Assembly: GCA_045837725.1 (NCBI GenBank)
Contig: JBEWZL010000073.1
Span: 124,001-188,000 of the forward strand
Direction of reading: 5' to 3'
Origin: Vermamoeba vermiformis
Lineage: Eukaryota > Tubulinea > Echinamoebida
Length of the DNA stretch: 64,000 nucleotides
Under the pieces are notes generated by a model. The model did no database searches. It was given only the letters and a program-made list of their open reading frames with translations, and was not told where the DNA came from. How positions within the stretch are numbered: position 1 is the stretch's first letter; each line of letters starts with the position of its first letter. A program made the position numbers and the translations under genes. Positions 15,777 to 26,147 of this stretch are shown here, piece by piece.

Positions 15777-18205
15777 TTATTTTTTGGTTTTCTTTACAAT
15801 CTCCACCAAGTACTTGAAGCGCAAAATACAATCTTGTTTGTTTTTTCCAGTTACTTCTGAAGCGATTTTGTCCCTAATTGATGGGTTAATATTTTATTCT
15901 CAGACTATTTATGCTTACCATCGGTCGGGTCCAGCAGTCGCAGGATACTTTCTGAGTGCAGTTTCAAGTTGTTTCTGCTGTTCAGCACTCCATTCTTGCG
16001 TGGCACTTGACTCGGCACTAGCAGGGGTCTCAACAGGTTTGGGAGCATTTGTCGCAGGAGTGGTGCTCGTGTTGGTGCTCAACTGTTCATTGTTCACTAC
16101 GGTAGTATTGGCGCCCACATCTTCGTATCGCTAGGTATTGACCGGTTAGTTCAAGGCCCTTCGGTGGCTATTAATACATACAACTGAGGGTACATTTTGA
16201 GGTTTCTTTGCGGTGACTATTTTCTTTTCTTTCTCGCGGGCAAATCGATCAAATTGTGACTCAACTTCGCGTGTGCCTTTAATCTTGAGATCTTTTCCAG
16301 CAATTAGAACGAGTAAAATGAAAGCAAGTTAGAATGGTACCATCTTCTTTGGCCTGTTTCACTTTGGCAATCACGTCTTGAGGAGTTTTAGTGCCGATGA
16401 ATTCTGAAATTAATTCCCAGCGGTTGGTCACACCACCAGGGTACCGCTTGATCGCCTTGGCAAGTAGTGATAACTCATCGGCATTCCAAATTGCATTGCC
16501 GTGTGCGTCGACTTGCGTCTTTTTGGGCGCTTGTTGTGAGGTTTGTGCAGTCTTGGCTTGTTCAAGGGCTCGTAACTGATTCTCGTTAGTAACATTGCCA
16601 GTGCCAGTAGTACGAGGATTACCTCAGCTTCGAGTGCAGCTTTGCCGGCATCATTGCTTGTGTCAAACGCAGCACAGATCGCAGCCAGTTTCTCCGCATC
16701 GACTTGAGCAATAATGAGCTCCAACTTGTCATCGTTGAAGGCAATCTCTTTGCCAACGCGACGGAGTTTTTGGCGGTTCTTCTTCACAGCGTTCTTTTGG
16801 CGCTCTTTTTCAGCCTTGGCCGCTGCCGCTTCTTCGGCTTTTTTGCGATCTTCTTCTTCTTTGCGCAGTCGCTCAGCTTCTGCTGCTTTTTCGGCCTAAT
16901 ACAACATTAGTAAACGTTTTTAACGAGTGAACGAGTTAGTCGCACCTCTTCGCGCTTCTTTCTCGCGACTTCTTCTTTTTCTTTCTTAATCTTGTCTTTT
17001 CTGGCCTGCTCTTCTTCCTTAATCTTTCGGATGCGCGGATCTACTTTGTAAGCGTTGTCTACGAGCTTGGCAATTCGTTGCATTTCTTCGCGCTTGTGTT
17101 TCGCTTGGCTACGTTCATTTTTCCTCTCCATCCATCGCTTCTCTTCGCGACTCTCAGCTTCTTTGGGATCGTACTCGTCCAAGAAGCTGAAGTCTCGCCA
17201 AGACTTGAAAGCACGCGTTAGTTTGCAAATTTGCTCGTACGAAGGCGATTTCTTACCTTGAATTCGAACCAAAAGTTGTAGAAGCGCTGCACTTGCTCGA
17301 TGGGTGTCTTGTCGTCTCCGAGACCCGGCACACCTCCGCGTGATGACCAGCGTGCATTGCGATCAAACGCTTCACCAAAAATGGAATAAAAGTCTTCGGG
17401 TTTTTTCACTGATTCAGTGCTTGGAATGCTGTCGTCAAATGGACCTTGAGAGTCGTACGCACGCTTTTTCTTGGGATCGCTCAGGGTTTCATAAGCTGTG
17501 CATCAGTTAGCGTCGTACGGAGTGGATACAAAGCACCGCTGCTTACCGATTTGAACTGTTTTGAACATTTCGTCGTCAAAGTCATCGCCTTCTTTTTTCT
17601 TGTCGGGGTGGTACTTCAGCACGGCCTTTTTATCTAGTATATTCGCGTTAGAGCAAAAAAATGCATAAATTGGGCAAGGATAACTTACAAGCTTTTTTAA
17701 TGTCGTCTGGTGTTGCTCTCCAGCGCAGATCGCCCAAACCCATCAACTCATAATAGTCTTCCAATATTTTGGTGGCAATGTGCTGTTTTTTCTTATGCTT
17801 GTAGCTTTCTTCTTCTTGCGCTTCTTGCTCTACAATTAATTAATTTTTAGTATTTTTTTGTTTTGATCGCGATCTGTCAGCACTCCGTAGTGCCTTCATT
17901 TTAGCAAGTTGACGCGCTGATATTATTACCATCCGTTTTCAATTCAGTTTCAGTTGCTTCTTCTTCTTCAAGCTCGGATTCACCACTCAGAAGTTTGATC
18001 AACTGAGAATATGCCTGACCAACTGGTTCTACGTGTATCTTCTTCAATGAACCTTAAATATATTTTTAATAATTATTACGCGAATAACAAATATTTTTCG
18101 GCGTGATCTTTGCGATCTGCTCGATTCGATCTTACACAAGGTTGTCTTGACTTGAGTCTCGGTAGAAGTACCGGCAGGTGCCAATAATATTTCGTCAATA
18201 TCCAT
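15777..18205 (-). CDS. DNAJC2: DNAJC2 / zuotin: ribosome-associated J-protein with two SANT domains
   Basis: Zuotin is the J-protein half of the ribosome-associated complex that stimulates Hsp70 on nascent chains; the SANT form also acts in the nucleus. The start is MDIDEILLAPAGTS. A J domain with EDYYELMGLGDLRWRATPDD and YHPDKKK (the HPD motif) comes first. The zuotin region follows with IFGEAFDRNARWS and FYNFWFEFKSWRDFSFLDEY, then a long charged helix, a SANT domain (AIWNADELSLLAKAIKRYP) and a second SANT (EWSAEQQKQLETALRKYP). The last exon shows an apparent 1-nt deletion in an A run (T run 15841-15846): shifted by one base it reads KKQDCILRFKYLVEIVKK, the expected SANT end, with stop at 15777. 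Unshifted, translation stops at 15794. A sequencing error is the simplest explanation. Confidence 0.9.
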
Positions 18206-18278
18206 GGCGATCGTGTGCTATCACCGCTTTGAATAAGAAAAAATAAACTGATTTCTGATCACAAACGAAATAACACAG

Positions 18279-19752
18279 ATGGACAAATCAATCAAGAATC
18301 GGAAGCGAGCTGGCCTTGAAGATAAATACGAGCTCGAATATTGTGTCGGCCAAGGAACATTTGGAATGGTCTACAAGGCGAGAGAAAAAAAAAATCGAAA
18401 TCCGGTGGCTATTAAAATGTTCAAAACAACTAAAGAAAAAGAAGGCGAAGGAATTTCATTCACTGCCGTCAGAGAAATTGCAGTAAGATCTTTTTATCGC
18501 GAGATTCGCACTTAATTTAATTTTTAACGTATATTAATATTTTTATATTAGTTATTAAGAGAACTAAAGCACGAAAATATTGTGTCGTTGTTTGACGTAT
18601 TTATAGAACCACAAAACAAGTCGCTTTATTTGGTTTTTGAATACGCCGAGTATGATCTGTTCGTACGTCAATTGTTTAGACCAACAAGTCCATAAATCAC
18701 TGATATTAATGTCAAAAGGAAATCCTAAAAACACACCGTGAACGCAATCAGCCAATTCCCGAAGGCGCCATAAAATCATTTTTGTGGCAGCTCTTGAACG
18801 GCATCCATTACCTGCACGCGAATTGGATCATTCACCGCGACTTGAAGCCGAGCAACATCTTAGTCGCGGGACCGGGCAAAGATGAAGGCACCACCAAGAC
18901 TGGTAAGAGTGCAGTTATGGCTTCAAATAATTTGTTACTCATTGTTTCGCAGCGGATTTTGGTCTCGCGCGTCTATTTCAAGCACCGCTGCGCCCACTTT
19001 CAGAGAACGGTGTCGTGGTCACCATCTGGTACCGCGCGCCAGAGCTGCTCTTGTCGTCAAAGCATTATACAAAAGCTATTGGTATGATCGTGCTTTATTC
19101 TATAGTAGTGGGGCTAATCGATTCTCGTCAGACATTTGGGCTATTGGCTGCATATTTGCCGAGCTCGTCAAAACACAACCGTTATTCCCTGGCAAAGAAA
19201 AGGAGCCGAACAATCCTAAAGCTTTTCAAGATGATCAGTTGAGGAAAATATTTTCCATACTGGGCAGTTTGACGCCTGAGCAGTGGCCTGAATGCAAGTT
19301 ATTGCCCGATTGGTCAAAAATAGAGCATTGGGAGTACGTAGCGCGAGATGCTTCGCGGCATTGTTCGTTTACTCATCGCGTTATTTTGAAGACAATTTCC
19401 ACGCACTCTTCGCCAGCACATGAAACGACTCTCGAACAGTGGGTACGACCTGTTGTCACGCATGCTGGACTATGATCCGAACAAGCGCATCACCGCAGCA
19501 GAAGCTCTCGATCACGAGTACTTCAAAGAAGCACCACTGCCTATGAAAAAGTAAGCGATAGCCATTGTTGCAATTTGTTTAGAAACACTAACGGTAATCT
19601 CAGTGCTTTCGCGTATTTGAATGGTCCGTTGCCATACCCTCCACGTCAAGACATCAAAGCAAAGCGACGAGGTACGCATTTATGAAGTAAAAGCTAGGGA
19701 CAAAACTAACATACATAAAGATGACATTCCACAAGGCAATAATGCAAGATGA
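18279..19752 (+). CDS. CDK8: Cyclin-dependent kinase 8 (Mediator kinase)
   Basis: CDK8 with cyclin C forms the Mediator kinase module. Motifs: [14 protein letters not shown]-binding Lys in [74 protein letters not shown] and [12 protein letters not shown]. The [10 protein letters not shown] segment and absence of a phosphorylatable activation-loop Thr in the usual place are typical of CDK8/19. The long [20 protein letters not shown] insert before the LRKIF helix also fits. About eight short introns. By splicing the protein ends [12 protein letters not shown] at 19752. It lies 74 bp from the divergent DNAJC2 start. Confidence 0.92.
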
Positions 19753-19759
19753 GAAAAAC

Positions 19760-21724
19760 CATGTGCCTTTCTGCAGTACACGTGGCAGGGGCCAGCCCGC
19801 AACCCCGAAAATTAATGTGAAAGTTCGCGAAGTACTAACTACGCGCTGCCCACCAATGTCTGTGCTCTCATGCTGCTCGTTGGTTGAATTCTGGATGCGA
19901 CAACAGCGGAATTGGGTTCAAGGGACCAACCCTGCGGCCCTTGCCAGGCAATATTTAAGTCTATTGTACAGTACTCGCAGTTACTTTGGCGGAGTTGCGA
20001 AGTAATATATTAGTGCTTGGTGCGAAAAATAAGTTGCTGAAAAAGCGCTGTATTCCCGCAGTGTAAGTCTCTGAAATTGAATCCAAATTCTGAATTGTTG
20101 TACTAACTCACCGCGTGCAGCACCTACTATTTGCTCGATGAAGATATGACTGAGCTCAGAATGCCCAATCTCGATGAGGTGGATGATACGCTGCTGGACT
20201 TAAGTGAGTCTCCCTAAAGCAGATTCGGAACATGAAGCTGCGTTCAAAATCACCTATATTAACAGCACCCTATTCTCAGTGTCGCGTCGCTGCACACAGT
20301 TGCGTACAATCGATCTCTTCAAGTGCCTGTACTTCACGCACACAGGCCTCGCGACACTCATCGCTGCGCAGCACTCGCTCACGGTACGACGCAGGGGACA
20401 CAAAACTGAATGCATATAATACTGAATGCATATACTACTGAACAAGCACAGCTACTAACACCGTTGCCAGTCGCTCAACTTGAGCAAGTGCGACGCCCTC
20501 ACTGATCGCGCGCTGCAGTGTTTCCGTTCAATGAATTCGCTGCATCACTGGCCAGGGCGTGCTCGATGTCGTGCGCGGGTAAGTACCACGGAGCAGTATT
20601 GTGTGCATGACCGCAGACTGACCACGCACAGCTGCGCAGACTTGGTGCAGCTCGATGTGTCGCGTGACAGCCAATGACAGCACTGACAGCGCTATTTTTA
20701 GATCAGCACGCACTGTCGGTCACTGATCTGGCTCAATCTCGCGCTCTGCATCGGAATTACTCCGCACTCCTTCGCCGAATTCATCGCGCACGTGCCACAC
20801 CACTCTGCACGTGCTCAACTTGCGCAGCTGTCGCGCCAATGTTCGAGATAGTCTTCGAGATACATATTTGCAGCTCTACGGTGCCTTGTATTTGCAGCGC
20901 GATGCACTGCTGCAATCCTTGCCTCGTCTCGCCAAGTTGCGTGAACTGCACTTCTCAGGTGCGCAGAACAACTGCACTGTTTGAACACGGCACTGACAGC
21001 TTGACAGGCACAGGTACCGCCAAGAGGCTGACAATCACGTGGTGCACGAGATTGCAGCGCAGTGCACGCGACTGCAGGTGTTGGATCTGAGTGGCTGCGT
21101 GACCATCACCGGTGCGTAGACATCTGCGTTGTATTTGCACCAATTCTCACGCTCTAACAATAGATGATGCGACACGTGCCATTGCCAAACACGTGCGCGG
21201 GCTGCACACGCTGAATCTGTCCATCTGCGTGTCCGTGCGTGACTGGCGCGTGATTGTGGAGATTGTGCGCGCCAACACAGCACTGCGCTACATTGCACTC
21301 TCGGGACTCAAGTGTGAGTGGTGCGCAGAGATCTCGAATATGTACGTGCCTCATAGATACACCTATATACATATGCAACTGTCATAATAACACTCGCACA
21401 GCTCTCCCTGACCAGTCACTCGCAGATCAGCGACGCAGCCCTCGCGCAGTTAGGACAGCACTGTCGTCAGGTGCGCGAGTTGTGGCTCAAGGGCTGCATG
21501 CACGTCACTGATGCAGGTCTCAAACACTTGGCACACTGCAAGCAACTGCGAGAGCTCGGACTGTAGGGCATACGCGGCGTAACGGGCAGAGCGCTGCTGC
21601 AGCTGTGTGCTGACTGCTGGGGACTGCGCGAGCTCGTTTTGAGTGGCTGTGTGGGTGTAACGGACCCCAGTGCATCGATCGGCTCAAGCAGCAGCGCGTT
21701 GCCGTGTTCAAATCTAATCTGCTC
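19760..21724 (+). pseudogene. F-box/leucine-rich repeat protein (AMN1/FBXL-like), apparently damaged
   Basis: Many pieces read as cysteine-type LRRs of SCF substrate receptors: LRTIDLFKCLYFTHTGL, LNLSKCDALTDRALQCF, LHVLNLRSCRANVRDS, LQVLDLSGCVTITDDATRA, LNLSICVSVRDW, VRELWLKGCMHVTDAGL and LRELVLSGCVGVTD. An F-box-like stretch (YSQLLWRSCEV) precedes them near 19.95 kb. The pieces sit in different frames, and not every change of frame coincides with a plausible intron. In the last part an in-frame TAG at about 21565 interrupts RELGL-GIRGV while the LRR pattern continues after it. Either the gene is a pseudogene or the consensus has several errors. I could not fix the start codon. Confidence 0.6.
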
Positions 21725-22293
21725 TAATTGCTTGTAATTACCTTAAAATATAAGTGGTGTTCTTGGACCGTTACTCTTGGTGAATTGTTAAATCAGTATC
21801 ACAACGTGCTGCATATTAAATTGCGGTACAAAATGTTGTCACTCTGTTGCGGGCGAAAAAATGTGTTATTTTTCATGAAAAGCTGATCTGATTCAGTAAG
21901 GGACCACGTGCATATTCGCGTTAATCAGTAATACGGATGCGCATTAGTTCAAGTGGTGGATTTTGACCAACGGAATATGGTCAAGAAATTGATCACCGGG
22001 CAATATGCACCGCTTGCCCTTCGGAAAGCAAAATTTCTAGACAACAATGCGTAACTCACATTCTCAGCCTGGTACAACACTCAATAACGATTGTCTTTCA
22101 TTGGCGTGCTTGTCGTGGTGTGTTCTAGAGGGAGCAATCGTTGTTCGGCAAAACCAACCGTAAACAAAACACCTTGTGCTCCTATTCACCATTGGTTCGT
22201 GCTCGACGATGCTTCGCAGTATGGAGTATATCGATTTGTTGTCATAGACGCATTAGTTAGAACACAAAATCACCAGATCGAGAACAAACCTTG
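21725..22293. other. Gene-poor stretch with scattered repeat words
   Basis: No gene recognised. 22134-22215 matches 14920-15005 (TTGTGCTCCTATT and GTGCTC words). GGGACCACGTGCAT near 21900 recalls the CACGTG words of the 10.74 kb spacer. Confidence 0.4.
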
Positions 22294-22556
22294 AAAAAAA
22301 TTCGTTTTTTAAAGATCCTGCTGATGATAAATTTTGGCTCACGTTAATCCTTAATGGCGAATGGACGGAGAGTGATCACGATTGTATTCAGAAGTTATTG
22401 TCTGCAGAGTCGTGGAAAAGAAATAGGCGATATAGCTATTTTAAAATTCCTGACGACACTCTGTACAAACAGAAGAAGAAATTAACGTTGTATTTTAAAG
22501 AATAATAGGAATAAAATTGGCATTAAAGATAAAAAAAAAAAAAAAAAATTCGTTTT
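22294..22556 (+). pseudogene. Retroposed 3' end of an unknown gene, with poly(A) and target-site duplication
   Basis: A 15-bp direct repeat AAAAAAATTCGTTTT (22294-22308 and 22542-22556) flanks an insert that ends in a run of 18 A (22531-22548). An AATAAA signal sits about 20 nt before the A run. The insert carries an open frame to a TAA at 22505, with DPADDKFWLTLILNGEWTES and later RYSYFKIPDDTLYKQKKKL. That is the anatomy of a 5'-truncated retrocopy made by LINE-type machinery. The parent gene is not in the window and I do not recognise the protein. Confidence 0.8.
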
Positions 22557-22951
22557 GGTAAAGAGTGTCATAGTAAAGCGCTTTGCTCATATAAAAGCTT
22601 CTTTTCGCTTTCAGCTCAGAACGGAGCACTTTGAAATGTATCTATAGATCTCTGTTTGTTCTCTTACGGATTGTTGCCGCTCTAAGTTCTGCGTACAGTT
22701 AATTAAATCGACCTTAATCAGCAAGCTTTAATGCCACGATATTAACGTATATTGAATGCCATTTGGCGATAAAGGCTTGTTAAAACGATTTGAACTTTAC
22801 GCATAAGTAAATCGGTTTTAAACGCTTTGTATTACCTCTTATTGACCACTTTTACGCGTCATTATTATGCACTCAAGGTGTTTAAAAAGATGACCCTTGC
22901 GAATGTGCAACGCAAAATAGTGTCGCAAAGGGTTGGATTCGAAAAGATGGT

Positions 22952-23500
22952 GTTTTTCTTCATGAAGAACCGATTTTTTCGTGAAAGAGGTCAAACTTTG
23001 GTCAAACGATGCATCACGACAGCGTGTCCTTACACGTGAACCCTTGTAATAAGTCGTGGTTTTTATATCAAAATACAAAAAAGAATAAAATTTAAAATTG
23101 TGTATCTAAATATCTCGCGTAGAATCTCGACCACAGCTCACCCTTGGTCACGTAGATAAAGCGCGACCAAAAGTTATGTTGTATAAGAAATTAGGATCTG
23201 TACAAACTAAGTTAAGGTCGGATTTAGGTAAATAGTAGTCGGAGATAGTACAGTGTCAACAACATCGATTTCCATGCTATTTGTTATCATGGAAGTATCA
23301 GAAAAAAAACAAAAAGGTTTGATCTGGTTGGGACAAAAATAATTTCAAGGAACGAAAAAAAAAATACCGACGATAAAACAGCTTTACTTACCTTTGAATA
23401 ACTCGTAGTAGACGTTATGAGCCGTCATGGTAATGTATTTCGGTGATATAAAAGCATGCTTGCAATTTTGGCTCAGCACGTATAAGACTTCGATTACGTT
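22952..23500 (-). repeat. Dispersed repeat, copy 4, with intact mini-exon
   Basis: The core block is at 22952-23046 (TTCATGAAGAACCGATTTTT, GGTCAAACTTTGGTCAAACG, GCGTGTCCTTACACGTGAAC) and the middle block at 23264-23309. The mini-exon block on the minus strand has ATG at 23428 and a 37-nt exon 23428-23392 reading MTAHNVYYELFK, then a GTAAGTAAAG donor. The upstream block has GCAAGCATGCTTTTATATCACC, a TATA-like box. GTACAAACTAAGTTAAGGTCGG at about 23201 matches 6181-6204 of copy 1, tying copies 1 and 4 closely. Confidence 0.78.
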
Positions 23501-23606
23501 TTATTCCCTTGGGAAGCGATTAACTTCTGTTGAGCACGCTTCTTTTTGTTGCATTTCTTATAGCACAACGAGGAACTCACCTGTTACTCATTTCGTTGTG
23601 CTCCAA

Positions 23607-23872
23607 ATATCCCATTTAGTTGCTTGTTATTAACCGTTACTGTGCAATTAATTTAATTCTTTATTCGACAAAGGAAACTTATCTACATTACGGTAGGCAC
23701 GAGTGACTTACGCGCTGAGAGCACCACCACCACCAACTTGGTAATAATGACGGAACCGATCTAGTGTTAGCTGCATTACTATCACGTACAGATAAGACTA
23801 GAATGCAGTACTACATACCTGCACGCGTTGTTTGAATGCCGTGGCTTGATTGTGTGCAGCTTGACCAATTGA
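23607..23872 (-). pseudogene. Rearranged, intron-bearing fragment of SRP54
   Basis: 23607-23690 matches the SRP54 3' flank (about 6391-6475), and 23691-23872 matches SRP54 at about 7420-7618, including an intron. The 945 bp between them in the parent are missing, and the join sits at a shared TACAT. A small deletion removes the middle of the HAKGG-coding segment. The copy is DNA-derived, since an intron is kept, and cannot encode SRP54. It directly abuts repeat copy 4, just as the parent flank abuts copy 1. Confidence 0.85.
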
Positions 23873-24830
23873 ATTTCAAATTAGATAATTTGCAGGATCA
23901 AATTTAACATTCGCATTACCTGTAAATACGTGCTTGCGTAATTATTATTTAGACCTCCTGAATCTTTTGTTGAAATTACTTGCAAAAACAAGTGCGGGGC
24001 CAAAGTTTAGTCTCTGTTTGTTCCAACGGTTGTCGGTGTGCTCTATTTAGAATACAAAATTACTGCAGTAGAGATTACAGAAAATGATATTTGCCAATTT
24101 AGTTTGAATGGAAATGCTATTATACTTCAGATATTTTGTTACAGAACTCAGCTTTTTATCTGGATTGTAACACTTTGGTTCAGTTGTTTTTTGATGTTAG
24201 TGAGTTGCTGCAAACTGACTTGCAAGGGACCAAGAATTTTGAAATGTGTATGCCACACTAGATCTTGTGGTGGTGCCTTACTGGAGGTTGAAGTGAATGT
24301 GACATCATACAGGTGGGCAGCAATACATTCCGCTGCTATACGTAACGTATATACAATATATTGGTGGCTGGGCTTCATCTGGCAACCAAATTGACACGAG
24401 AAACCTCATTTCAAGGGAAAATACATGAATGGTGGAAATGAGGTTACACTATAGTATGGCATATGTGATAAGCTCAAATAGTAATATTTTATAGTTTTAG
24501 CTCAAAATTCCACATTCAACCACATGTTGTACATACTAAATGAACAAGTTGTTAGAAATATTTTGCATTTAACTTCTCTTGTTTGTTTTGTGGCAATAAG
24601 GTCTGCTAATTGGAATGTCAAAATAAATTATGAAAGAATGCAATCTAAAACTTGGTCAACCCACCGACTAATTACTCACACATCTTGCTTTTAATTCACC
24701 TAGTTGCTGATTTATTTGGAAAGTAATTTTCGTTTATTTTTTTAAAAAAATGTTAACTTTTTTTGATGTTTTAGTGTTGATTTTTAATATTCCATTAATC
24801 TTTCATTGAATGGTTATCCACTAAAATAAC
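23873..24830. other. AT-rich junction to the cluster, no convincing gene
   Basis: A 118-codon frame at 24038-24394 (plus) has no recognisable domain and an unusual Trp/Cys-rich composition; not called. The base composition drops to the AT-rich level of the following cluster from about 24.0 kb. Confidence 0.4.
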
Positions 24831-25889
24831 ATGAGTGTGAGCAACTTTGCCCTGCAACAATTACGTACTATTTCAGATTTCTGTGGGAACAGTTATGATG
24901 AAGCTAGACAGTATTTCGAGAATTATATTGGCTTGTGGTTGGGAAATATTGAGTTAAAATCTTCTGAGCGATGGCAATCGTGGATTACGGATGATAACAG
25001 CCCTTTTGACTGGAGCATTGTAATAACAAAAGAAGGAGCAATACCAAGAATAGTTTTTGAGCCACAAGGGGAAAAGAATGATGCTGCAAGCATGAAAATG
25101 AAAGCTTTTGAATATGTTAAATTTATAGCAAAGCACAGCTTGATTAATGATAAGTTTTTATTGGTAGAAAAACTTCTTCAAGAAACAAGCAATAAGAATC
25201 TTTGGTTTGCAACAGACTTTACTCCTTCACCCTTGTTTAAAATCTACTTTGGAGGACTTACTGATGAGCTTTATCAAAGTATTTACAATATTCTGGAAAT
25301 TCAAAGTCAAGTTTCTGACACAATACAGCACTTGGCTGGATTTGAATACTTAATAGAAGGGATATCCCTTGATCTAAATGAACAAAAGGATAACCGAGTA
25401 AAGCTTTACTGTCGAATCAGCAATTTTGAGACTGAAAAAGTGGTGAACCTAATTCAGAAATCATGCAAAGTATACGATCCAACAGTTAAATCGCTGTTAA
25501 ATGCTTTTGCTATTGGCAACAATTGTATTATACACAAACGATATGAAGGAGAGTGTTATATACCATCGAATATACTATTGACATTTGTTTATGTCAAAAA
25601 CTATCCAAGGGCTGTTTGTGCAAAGGTGCATGTGCCTGTACGATTTCACTTCTCAAATGATGAGTCTTTGCTAAGTGTAGCAGCTGCATTTATTGAACAA
25701 AATTTTTCTGCAAGCTTGGCAGACTCCTACAAAAAATTTATTCAAAATATGGCGGTGCACCGAGAGCTTAGTAAACGGACTGGAATTCAAAGTTTGATTT
25801 CTTATTCAAATACTACTGGGGATGATCCTGAACTAACAGTTTACATCTCTCCAGAGATGTATGCACCTGAAAGGTATACTCAACCTTGA
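24831..25889 (+). CDS. DMATS-like aromatic prenyltransferase (ABBA fold)
   Basis: Family members transfer a dimethylallyl or longer prenyl group to an aromatic ring, often an indole, without the DDxxD motif of classical prenyltransferases. The single 352-codon exon shows family traits: SPFDWSIVI followed by RIVFEPQGE near residue 60-85 (the substrate Glu and Arg strand), FKIYFGG near 145, RVKLYCRI near 195, CIIHKRYEGECYIPS near 230, and a closing strand LTVYISPEMYAPERYTQ. The length is slightly under the 400+ of fungal DMATS and close to bacterial members. It has no intron. It is the left-most gene of the AT-rich cluster and runs in the same direction as the FAD oxidase. Substrate is unknown. 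Confidence 0.72.
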   Translation: MSVSNFALQQLRTISDFCGNSYDEARQYFENYIGLWLGNIELKSSERWQSWITDDNSPFDWSIVITKEGAIPRIVFEPQGEKNDAASMKMKAFEYVKFIAKHSLINDKFLLVEKLLQETSNKNLWFATDFTPSPLFKIYFGGLTDELYQSIYNILEIQSQVSDTIQHLAGFEYLIEGISLDLNEQKDNRVKLYCRISNFETEKVVNLIQKSCKVYDPTVKSLLNAFAIGNNCIIHKRYEGECYIPSNILLTFVYVKNYPRAVCAKVHVPVRFHFSNDESLLSVAAAFIEQNFSASLADSYKKFIQNMAVHRELSKRTGIQSLISYSNTTGDDPELTVYISPEMYAPERYTQP

Positions 25890-26147
25890 AGTAATGAAAC
25901 TTATAAATAAATGCCAATTTTGTGAAAAGTGCACAGATAGTTTTTGGCTGGGCTTTTTTAGAAAGTTAACGAAATTACAAACAAGTTTATAATGTTCTGC
26001 AATGCTTTATTGCTGGAATCAAGTGATAAACATTATCTCACTGAATGCCCCTATCTGATCATCTGCAAAGGGTAACGAAAACACCCCCTCTTATGCTGGG
26101 CGACATTTATCAACAATCATTTTTCTTGAGTTTGTAGGAAAATCTGG

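Noticed and set aside
24038-24394. 118-codon plus-strand frame, Trp/Cys-rich
   Set aside because: No domain, no partner exon, poor start context; lies in a repeat-rich junction.
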